From an uncultured Lachnospiraceae bacterium (GTDB lineage Bacteria; Bacillota_A; Clostridia; Lachnospirales; Lachnospiraceae), in the NCBI GenBank assembly GCA_902795835.1, contig CADBNA010000262.1:1-5596 (forward strand): a stretch of DNA of 5,596 nucleotides, read 5' to 3'. Positions 1 through 5,566 of the stretch are shown one piece after another (the stretch's first letter is position 1; every line of letters starts with the position of its first letter). The notes below the pieces were generated by a model, which worked only from the letters and a program-made list of their open reading frames with translations, was not told the origin of the DNA and searched no databases. The position numbers were made by a program, and so were the translations under genes.

Positions 1-967
1 GACTGCCCCGTATGGATACGACTGCCTGGTCCCCGGCGCGCTGTGTCTGTACGGAAAGGTTCACGGTGGCATCTCCGCAGACAGAGTGTTCCAATGCCGA
101 TCCCGCAATACGGGACAGGGAAAGAGCAGGAATGACACATTCGCCGGCCTTTTCATCAAACTGCAGGGACAGCACGACTTTCTGTCCGCAGAACGAAGAA
201 AGGCAGTCTCTGTATAACGCAATAAAATCCGTTTCCTCATGCATCCGGATTTTCTGCCCGTCCCTCTGCCGGTAAATACGCAGCAGCTGCACAAGCCGCT
301 CATATTTTTCTTCGATTTCTCTGTTGTCTTCCAGGACCGCCAGGGAATGGACCGTATTAATGGAATCTCTCAGGAATTCAAAATTCATCTGATAAGACAG
401 TTTTTCTCCCCAGAGCCGGCACAGGGCAGACCGTCTTTCCCGGATCCAGTTTTCCATCGGGTACCACTCCCCCAGATGCCGCAGCAGATCCATTCTTTCA
501 TAATATGCCTGGATGTTTTCCTGCAGGGCGGCCGCGTAAACGGTCAGAAGGTCTTCCGCAAATGCCGGGAAAACATCCTCCTCTGTCTCCGAAGAAGCAG
601 TCGCGGCCGGAGACGTTTTCATCAGAAAAACGCCGCCCCAGTAATGCCGGCCCAGAAACAGCGGTACTGCAAGGTAATATCTTCCCGATTCATCCGCGAA
701 CAGAAATCCTGCACATCTGCCTGTCCTGTTTTTCAGGACGGAGCGCGAAAACTCTGAAAAAAACGGGAACTCCTGTATGTTTTCCGCTGACGGATCGGGG
801 AGTGCTCCATGCGAATGGATAAAACACCTTCCGGTGCTGTCAAAGCAGGCGCAGAATAAACTGGTTACGGCAGCCAGTTCATTGACTGTCTGCCGTATAT
901 CCCCATACGATGCCCCGTCCATACGGTCTCCGATGGAATCCGGCATCAGATTTCTGATTTCATTCAT
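1..967 (-). CDS. Partial sensor protein: GAF/PocR-like domain plus degenerate LytS-type histidine kinase (runs off left edge)
   Basis: This minus-strand frame is open for 322 codons from ATG 967 to the window edge, so the C-terminus is missing. Residues about 20-118 resemble a small GAF/PocR-like sensory fold, with a DSTGR turn, a GRYYLAVPL strand and YWGGVFL; Cys39, Cys41, Cys48 and Cys85 are possible metal or redox ligands. Residues about 185-322 follow the LytS-type His_kinase family. QMNFEFLRDSINTV (193-206) aligns position by position with the family's Q-I-N-P-H-F-L-F-N-x-L-N-x-I, and LLRIY (228-232) matches its LLRY. The phospho-acceptor His is Glu197, and the N-box ENA is GSA (289-291), so phosphotransfer and normal ATP binding are unlikely. 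No membrane segment is visible, so it should be cytoplasmic. An in-frame stop lies just upstream of ATG 967, which has only a weak ribosome site; ATG 922 has GGAG five bases upstream and is an alternative. It is probably a signalling or scaffold pseudokinase co-transcribed with the upstream genes. The fold assignment is firm for the kinase part and tentative for the sensor. Confidence 0.8.
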   Translation of the reverse strand, partial: MNEIRNLMPDSIGDRMDGASYGDIRQTVNELAAVTSLFCACFDSTGRCFIHSHGALPDPSAENIQEFPFFSEFSRSVLKNRTGRCAGFLFADESGRYYLAVPLFLGRHYWGGVFLMKTSPAATASSETEEDVFPAFAEDLLTVYAAALQENIQAYYERMDLLRHLGEWYPMENWIRERRSALCRLWGEKLSYQMNFEFLRDSINTVHSLAVLEDNREIEEKYERLVQLLRIYRQRDGQKIRMHEETDFIALYRDCLSSFCGQKVVLSLQFDEKAGECVIPALSLSRIAGSALEHSVCGDATVNLSVQTQRAGDQAVVSIRGS

Positions 968-994
968 CGCTTTCTATCACGGAACAAACCCGTT

Positions 995-1000
995 CCTCCC
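995..1000 (-). promoter_or_regulatory. Strong Shine-Dalgarno (GGGAGG) far from the sensor gene start
   Basis: GGGAGG on the minus strand begins three bases after the hydrolase stop codon. It lies 27 nt upstream of ATG 967, too far for direct use. A TTG at 987 sits at the ideal 7-nt spacing and opens a 7-codon frame whose TGA overlaps ATG 967. A 5-bp hairpin (GGAAC 996-992 with GTTCC 985-981) also lies in the gap. The site could drive a coupled mini-ORF, or be brought near the start by the hairpin, or be unrelated to this start. Confidence 0.4.
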
Positions 1001-1003
1001 GTA

Positions 1004-1351
1004 TCACTCCGGACTCTCCATCTCTGCCAGCACCTCCTGAAGGACACGGTTTGCCAGCCTGAAAAGCTCTGCCGCGCCTTCCAGTTTGACAGCCTGAACC
1101 GATTTGCCGCTGTCATTGAGCATGCCGACCGTATCCATCAACTCTGTCAGATGGCTTTCGTTGTGATGATACATATACTTCATCATGGCCAACGCCCTTG
1201 CGGAATCGCCAGATTCGCCGCTATCAGATGAGTGATCATGCGTGTGCTGATGATCCCCGTCATGGTCATGACTGTGCGTGTGTGTCCAGGTATTCCCGTT
1301 CTCATCTGTATGTGTGTGCTCATGCTCATGAGCATCTTCTGTGTTTGCCAT
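1004..1351 (-). other. Possible internally initiated 115-residue His-rich small protein
   Basis: Within the hydrolase gene, codon 273 is an in-frame ATG (1351) preceded by AGAAGGAG ending 8 nt away, as good a ribosome site as any in the window. Translation from it would give a self-contained 115-residue protein: a short Asn/Thr/Glu start, the 12-histidine tract, then the helical C-terminal domain. Small His-rich proteins with this general plan (H-x-H tract followed by a helical bundle with HHN-x-x-H) occur as stand-alone genes in Firmicutes, as far as I recall. This suggests that a separate downstream gene was merged with the hydrolase by loss of a stop codon but kept its own start. Whether the start is used cannot be told from sequence. 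Confidence 0.45.
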
Positions 1352-2167
1352 CTCAGGCTCTCCTTCTTCTGCCTTGCACTCCTCTGCTGCAGCCGCCGAA
1401 TTTATGTAAGAATCTCCCAGGACCAGCCCCAGCAAGCCCTCAAGCAGTATCTCTTCCCGCTTCTCCGGCAGGTCATCATGGCCGGCCCCTTCCACCTTCA
1501 CCAGGCGGGCGTCCGGGAACTGCTCCAGGGCCTTTTCGATATAGACTGCAGGTACCAGCTCGTCTCTGTCTCCGTAGTAGATAAGGACCGGTCCCGGATA
1601 CCCCGGCATGAGTTCATAGATGCTGACCTGGTCCAGATCCGTGACATACCGTCTGCCCAGATTCATATTGCGGACACGGAAACGCTCCGGGATCTCCCTG
1701 TCTCCGAACATCTGCTCCCTCAGGTCCTCCAGCATGAAGGCCGGGCACAGCAGCAGCATGCCGGCAATTTTTACCGTCCGCAGTCCGGCAATCATGGTCG
1801 CCACATAGCCGCCCTGGCTCATGCCCATCAGGTAAATCCTGTCCGGATCCACTTCCGGCAGCTCAAGCATCTTTTTCAGGACTGTCTGCAGGTCAGCGGC
1901 CTCCGTCATGACGGACATATCGGTTGAAGCCCCGTCACTGCGGGAATCCGGTGAGCCGCCGCAGAAGTCAAAGGCACAGACGGCAATCCCGTGATGCGCC
2001 GCTTCCGCATGATCGATCACCTGGGAGCAGCTCCCAAAGGGATGCACCCATACCACCAGGGGGAAGGGACCATTACCCGCCGGCGTGATCATCTCACAGA
2101 ATATTTTTTTGTCGCCCCTGCTGCAGCTGAACATTCTTTTCTTTGTTTTTTCAGCATTACTGAACAC
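1004..2167 (-). CDS. Alpha/beta hydrolase fused to a His-rich metal-binding segment and a small helical domain
   Basis: This 387-residue protein begins at a GTG (2167) preceded by AGGGGG at 7-nt spacing. Residues about 15-252 are a complete alpha/beta hydrolase. They carry the nucleophile elbow GMSQGG (Ser117), Asp202 in GDRDELVP, His230 in GAGHDD, and an oxyanion-type HPFGS turn (42-46). It resembles dienelactone-hydrolase/prolyl-oligopeptidase-like serine hydrolases; the substrate is unknown. An Ala/Glu linker (257-272) leads to residues 280-312, which hold 12 histidines in alternating H-x-H order, like the nickel-storing tracts of HypB or SlyD. Residues about 320-387 form a predicted helical domain with YMYHHNESHLTEL (331-343). 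No signal peptide or membrane segment is seen. It lies 84 nt downstream of hypA, which suggests that the histidine tract holds Ni or Zn for the same pathway. The joint at residue 273 looks like a gene fusion. The hydrolase call is certain; the metal role is inferred. Confidence 0.9.
   Translation of the reverse strand: MFSNAEKTKKRMFSCSRGDKKIFCEMITPAGNGPFPLVVWVHPFGSCSQVIDHAEAAHHGIAVCAFDFCGGSPDSRSDGASTDMSVMTEAADLQTVLKKMLELPEVDPDRIYLMGMSQGGYVATMIAGLRTVKIAGMLLLCPAFMLEDLREQMFGDREIPERFRVRNMNLGRRYVTDLDQVSIYELMPGYPGPVLIYYGDRDELVPAVYIEKALEQFPDARLVKVEGAGHDDLPEKREEILLEGLLGLVLGDSYINSAAAAEECKAEEGEPEMANTEDAHEHEHTHTDENGNTWTHTHSHDHDGDHQHTHDHSSDSGESGDSARALAMMKYMYHHNESHLTELMDTVGMLNDSGKSVQAVKLEGAAELFRLANRVLQEVLAEMESPE
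1359..1367 (-). promoter_or_regulatory. Internal Shine-Dalgarno inside the hydrolase gene
   Basis: The minus strand reads AGAAGGAGA here, encoding the Glu-Glu-Gly-Glu linker, with GGAG 8 nt from the in-frame ATG at 1351. The match to the anti-SD is nearly full, which is the basis for proposing a second, shorter product. A run of Glu codons can create such a sequence by chance. Confidence 0.5.
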
Positions 2168-2174
2168 TTCTGCA

Positions 2175-2180
2175 CCCCCT
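2175..2180 (-). promoter_or_regulatory. Ribosome binding site that decides the GTG start of the hydrolase
   Basis: AGGGGG lies 7 nt upstream of GTG 2167. The next possible start, ATG at codon 12, has only an A-rich stretch ahead of it, and no other start codon is seen in frame in the 84-nt gap. This supports the GTG start. Confidence 0.6.
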
Positions 2181-2251
2181 GTCCGTTCCTGTCCAGACGT
2201 TCCGCCTTTACATCTGCATGTCTGTATTGCTGTGGACCGGTTCTGTCCCCC

Positions 2252-2602
2252 TCAGCTCTCGATCAGCTCGATGCTTTTAAGGACAAAATCCGTACCACTG
2301 ATCATCTTCTTGTTCCGGCTGCCGCATCTTGGACAGACACCCCTCTGACGCACAACATCGTACATGGCATGGCATTCACTGCACAGGCCTCTGGCCGGTA
2401 TAATGGTATATATCAGTTCGCTGCCCCTGCAAATCTCACTGTTGTCAATGACGACCGGATAGTATTTGTCCAAAAAGACCGGAAGGATCCCGGAGAGTTC
2501 TCCTACTTCTGCGCGGATCGCCCGGACACGCTGGCATCCGTTGTCTGCCGCGGTTTTTTCCGCCTGCTTTACTATTTTGTGCAAAACACCGATCTCATGC
2601 AT
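2252..2602 (-). CDS. hypA: HypA-family nickel metallochaperone
   Basis: At 116 residues this is the usual HypA length. HypA delivers nickel, with HypB, during maturation of [NiFe]-hydrogenase and in some bacteria urease, acting in the cytoplasm. The N-terminus is Met-His-Glu, the known nickel site, which fixes the start at ATG 2602. VGELSGI (33-39) matches the conserved strand and turn of the family. The zinc site has two CxxC pairs, Cys74/Cys77 and Cys90/Cys93, followed by GS. The C-terminal strand IELIE is also typical. It starts 8 nt after the flavoprotein stop; AGGA lies only one base from the ATG, so translation probably depends on coupling to the upstream gene. No hypB, hypC-F, [NiFe]-hydrogenase or urease gene is present in this window, so its client is unclear. 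It may serve a hydrogenase-type complex encoded outside the window, or use its zinc site for another role. Confidence 0.95.
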   Translation of the reverse strand: MHEIGVLHKIVKQAEKTAADNGCQRVRAIRAEVGELSGILPVFLDKYYPVVIDNSEICRGSELIYTIIPARGLCSECHAMYDVVRQRGVCPRCGSRNKKMISGTDFVLKSIELIES

Positions 2603-2610
2603 ATCCTGTA

Positions 2611-5433
2611 TTACCGTTCCGGTTTTCCTGTCATTTCATCTATGATGTGATTCAGCAGGTCATCATAGTCTGCATGATCCCGTATGGTATTGCCGTCTCC
2701 GGTCATTTCGCCGACGACACTGTTTACAATGTCTTCAATGGAACGATCCGCTCTGGAAGCATCCCTTTTTTCCTGCTGCGGGGCAGCTCCTGCCGCCGCC
2801 ATAAAGGCCCCGATATCCTCCAGCAGATGGCTGACAAGTTCTTCGTACTTCACGCCCCAGACATCATACTTTTTCGAAAGGCTGATGGCGCCGAATCCAC
2901 ACCTCTCCACACACAGACCGCAGCCGATGCACAAGGTCTCATCCACATAGGCCGCTCCGCAGCGCAGGCATTTGCGCGCTTCCTGCAGAGCAAGAGCCTC
3001 ACCGGCTGCCGCATCCAGCATCTGCCCGCCTTCCGTGCGGAAAGCTGTCCTGAACGGCGTTCTGTTGTAGTCCCGGACCTCCGGTTTCTTGCCGTCTGCG
3101 CGGTAAAGTTTCCGATCCCGGCCAAATACCAGGTTGTGGCCCGGCCATACAAAACGATGAATAGATTCCGCCGCTTCCTTCCCGGCGGCAATGGCATCTA
3201 TTACAGAACCGCCGCCGTACCAGGCGTCACCTCCCACAAAGATGTCCGGCTCTGCGCTCTGGTATACCTCAAAAGGCGTGGGCACATGATAGGTTCCGGC
3301 AGGATCGCCGGCGGACGGCGCTGTCTGATATGTAGTCACCTCCGTCACGGGAATCGTTACGGCTGTGAGGTCTCTGTTCAGGGTCACCTTTGAGTCATCG
3401 AGAAGCGTGCCCCACTCGATGACCTGTTCCCCGGCCAGCAGAACGGTATCGCAGGGAACCTCAATCATCTGACCGCCGCTGGTGAAAACGGCGCCGCATA
3501 CCATATTGTTCTTCGTCAGGATCCTGCAGAGATTCATTCCGCCTCTCACCCTGACGCCTTCGTATCCGGCTTCAGCGATGGTCTCCTGATCTGCGTACAT
3601 CTCTTCCGTCTTCCGGGCACTGAACAGAGAGATCTGTGACTCTTTCAGCCGGACGGCTGTCCTTGCCACGTCAAGAGCAATGTTCCCGCTTCCGATGACG
3701 ACTGTGCGTTTCCCTAGGTGTACATGTCCGCCAAGATTGATTTTCTTCAGAAAATCCAGTCCGGACAGAACGCCGTCCGCGTTTTCACCCGGAACCCCCG
3801 GCTTCCTGATTCCCTGAGCGCCGATCGCAATATAGAATGCCTTAAAACCCATGTCCCGCATCTCCGGGATCGTCAGGAATTTGCCGATCTCCGCCCCGGT
3901 CTCGAACCGGACGCCGAGATCCCGCAGCGCGCCAATCTCCTTTTCCAGGATGTCCTTGCGGTACCGGAAGTCGGGTGTTCCCAGGGTCAGCATGCCGCCC
4001 AGACGGGTTTCTTTTTCATAGACGGTGACCTGATGTCCCATCTGCGCCAGGTAATAGGCGCAGGACAGGCCGGCCGGTCCGGAGCCGATTACAGCCACTT
4101 TTTTTCCCTCCCGGAATTCTTTTTCCGGTGTCCAGGAAAGGCCTTCAGCCTCTTTGTCCAGGATAAGGCTGTTAATGATATCCATCCGGACCGGTCCGTC
4201 TTTTTCTGCGCGGGCACAGTGCGCCTCACAGGCCCTGCCGCAGACCGATCCGCAGACAGAAGGGAATGGATTGTCCTTCTTCATGAGGGCGACCGCTTTT
4301 TCATACTGTCCATCCCGGATCAGCTGCAGATAGCCCTGTACGGAAATATGAGCCGGGCAGTCCGTCATACAGGCGGATGTGCCGGTCTCCGATACAACAT
4401 GCTTCCATTCGGTCAGCAGCTCGTGATTCGTCGGGTGCTCGTCATAGCCGGGCACGCCGGGAATCAGGGCCGGCCGGATGGCGGACTTGTCGCAGTTCCT
4501 GCGGGACAGGCGGACGGCATTGATCATGCAAACATCTGTGCAGGCACCGCAGGCCACACAGGCTTTTTCATCCACCCTTGCCCGGTAGTTGGAAGAAACG
4601 GCATTGGGGCTGTTGGTATACCAGGCCGTACGGTAGGCGCCGCAGGTCGTATACTCGCAGTTGCATATGAAGATAGATTCTTCTTTTCCGTCTATATTGA
4701 TGATCTCATGAGCATAACCGCGTCTCTCCGCCTCCCGCAGGATATCGTAGGCTTCTTCCTTTGTAATCCTTCGTGCCTTTCCCAGGCGGATACAGCTCTC
4801 CGCGAGGACGCCCAGATGTATGCACCACTCGCCCTCCAGGTCATGCCCGCCTTCGCCGTTCTGCATTCTGGTGTACCGGCATTCACAGGATGCAACGGCC
4901 AGGGACGGCGCGTATTTTTCTACCCAGTAGCTGACTTCTTCCGGGGCAGCCCGTCTGGGCTCGTTCCGGATCGCAGCTTCCACAGGCAGAGTCCGTACCA
5001 GCCCCTCTCCCATGCGGATAAAGCGGCTCACCGCATCGGATGTGTCGTCTATATATTTGTCGAATGCATAGGCCAGCTGGGGATGCTTTTCCGTATCTGC
5101 CGGACGGAAGCAGGCACACTCCATGCTTCCCGGAACAAAAATGGGAAGGTTGACCCGATCTACGCCGTCCTTATCGGTCTCGTAATAAACGACGCCGGCC
5201 TTTGCCAGTCTGAAACAGATCTCCGCCGTCTCCTCTATGCTTTTGCCGATCCGCGGCGCCAGTTCCTCCACATAGGTAGGCACGCGCAGCTCCAGCGCAA
5301 GGGCAGCATCAATCATATCTTCATCCGGCATAAGAGTGTCCAGATAGATGTACTCCACACTTTTTTCCGTAGGCTCTGCGTTAAAGCAGTTCATATGAGT
5401 AACCAGCTTCAGCAGTTTTTCTTTCCTGTTCAT
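2611..5433 (-). CDS. 940-residue multidomain Fe-S flavoprotein: winged-helix/Fe-S module, GltD-like FAD/NAD(P)H oxidoreductase, C-terminal ferredoxin
   Basis: Residues about 52-97 look like a winged helix. Residues 183-302 are a cysteine-rich module: CECR (183-186), Cys204, CNC-x4-C (257-264), then CxxCxxCxxxC (292-302). This module also occurs in separate '4Fe-4S binding' proteins. Residues about 350-410 match the GltD/dihydropyrimidine-dehydrogenase N-terminal Fe-S domain (Cys355, Cys359-Pro, then CGSVCGRACEAHC at 394-406). The FAD site is GSGPAG (450-455) with Glu473, and TLGTPDFR follows the family's G-x-P-x-F-R motif. A second nucleotide site, GSGNIA (581-586), should take NAD(P)H. IFVGGDA (731-737) is the late FAD-contact motif. 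A ferredoxin segment has Cys822, 825, 835, 838, 841 and 845. The tail carries two copies of an acidic 13-residue motif. It likely shuttles electrons between NAD(P)H, FAD and ferredoxin-like partners in the cytoplasm. GltD itself is near 450-500 residues, so this is a fusion at about twice that size. It is the first gene of the operon, with AGAGGAG 8 nt before the ATG. The partner and exact reaction are unknown. Confidence 0.93.
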   Translation of the reverse strand: MNRKEKLLKLVTHMNCFNAEPTEKSVEYIYLDTLMPDEDMIDAALALELRVPTYVEELAPRIGKSIEETAEICFRLAKAGVVYYETDKDGVDRVNLPIFVPGSMECACFRPADTEKHPQLAYAFDKYIDDTSDAVSRFIRMGEGLVRTLPVEAAIRNEPRRAAPEEVSYWVEKYAPSLAVASCECRYTRMQNGEGGHDLEGEWCIHLGVLAESCIRLGKARRITKEEAYDILREAERRGYAHEIINIDGKEESIFICNCEYTTCGAYRTAWYTNSPNAVSSNYRARVDEKACVACGACTDVCMINAVRLSRRNCDKSAIRPALIPGVPGYDEHPTNHELLTEWKHVVSETGTSACMTDCPAHISVQGYLQLIRDGQYEKAVALMKKDNPFPSVCGSVCGRACEAHCARAEKDGPVRMDIINSLILDKEAEGLSWTPEKEFREGKKVAVIGSGPAGLSCAYYLAQMGHQVTVYEKETRLGGMLTLGTPDFRYRKDILEKEIGALRDLGVRFETGAEIGKFLTIPEMRDMGFKAFYIAIGAQGIRKPGVPGENADGVLSGLDFLKKINLGGHVHLGKRTVVIGSGNIALDVARTAVRLKESQISLFSARKTEEMYADQETIAEAGYEGVRVRGGMNLCRILTKNNMVCGAVFTSGGQMIEVPCDTVLLAGEQVIEWGTLLDDSKVTLNRDLTAVTIPVTEVTTYQTAPSAGDPAGTYHVPTPFEVYQSAEPDIFVGGDAWYGGGSVIDAIAAGKEAAESIHRFVWPGHNLVFGRDRKLYRADGKKPEVRDYNRTPFRTAFRTEGGQMLDAAAGEALALQEARKCLRCGAAYVDETLCIGCGLCVERCGFGAISLSKKYDVWGVKYEELVSHLLEDIGAFMAAAGAAPQQEKRDASRADRSIEDIVNSVVGEMTGDGNTIRDHADYDDLLNHIIDEMTGKPER

Positions 5434-5441
5434 ACGGCCCT

Positions 5442-5448
5442 CTCCTCT
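5442..5448 (-). promoter_or_regulatory. Ribosome binding site of the flavoprotein gene
   Basis: The minus strand reads AGAGGAG, ending 8 nt before ATG 5433. This is standard strength and spacing and supports the chosen start. Confidence 0.7.
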
Positions 5449-5461
5449 GCACTGCAGTTCT

Positions 5462-5529
5462 ATATCTTCGGGGTTCTATGTATTGCAGATTTTTTGTGCA
5501 ATTTGACGGAAAGATATGGCAATCCCCCG
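5462..5529 (-). promoter_or_regulatory. Structured 5' leader with nested stems and possible pseudoknot
   Basis: In transcript order the leader has CGGGG (5529-5525), ATATCTT (5517-5511), ATTGCA (5502-5497), TGCAAT (5487-5482), CCCCG (5473-5469) and AAGATAT (5468-5462). ATTGCA/TGCAAT form an inner 6-bp stem with a 9-nt A-rich loop, and ATATCTT/AAGATAT form an outer 7-bp stem. CGGGG can pair with CCCCG, which crosses the outer stem and so would give a pseudoknot or a competing fold. I recognise no named riboswitch class. The inner inverted repeat could instead be a protein operator. Confidence 0.4.
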
Positions 5530-5536
5530 TAGACTT

Positions 5537-5566
5537 CTTATATTATGCCACACAGCATTTTTCCAA
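5537..5566 (-). promoter_or_regulatory. Candidate sigma70-type promoter for the operon
   Basis: The minus strand has TTGGAA (5566-5561), an 18-nt spacer and TATAAG (5542-5537), each one mismatch from the consensus. The start of transcription would fall near 5530, about 95 nt ahead of the first gene and at the base of the structured leader. A weaker pair, TTGCAC with TAGAAC, lies inside the leader. The rest of this end (5567-5596) shows nothing I can name. Confidence 0.45.

Noticed and set aside
239..757. Plus-strand open frame of 172 codons in the left part of the window
   Set aside because: The minus-strand frame here is open across 322 codons and matches a histidine-kinase family residue by residue, so the plus-strand frame is a shadow.
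981..996. GGAAC/GTTCC inverted repeat between the hydrolase and sensor genes as a terminator
   Set aside because: The stem is 5 bp only and no U-tract follows it, and the genes on both sides appear co-transcribed.
1232..1330. Repetitive CAT/ATG-rich DNA considered as a simple repeat or CRISPR-like array
   Set aside because: The periodicity comes from alternating His codons in a coding frame. There are no equal repeat units with unique spacers.
1232..1927. Plus-strand open frame of 231 codons with a hydrophobic, Met/Val/Cys-rich start that looks like a membrane segment
   Set aside because: The hydrophobic stretch is the complement of the His/Asp/Thr-rich tract of the hydrolase gene. It is not an independent protein.
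2179..2248. Three copies of GGACAG (minus strand) in the gap between hypA and the hydrolase gene, considered as an operator or terminator
   Set aside because: Copies are short and unevenly spaced, only a 4-bp stem can be drawn, and no T-run follows. Chance is sufficient as an explanation.
3718..5532. A 604-codon open frame on the plus strand opposite the flavoprotein gene
   Set aside because: It lies antisense to a gene with unmistakable FAD, NAD(P)H and Fe-S motifs, its translation shows no recognisable domain, and it would run into the promoter/leader region. It is a shadow of the codon use on the other strand.
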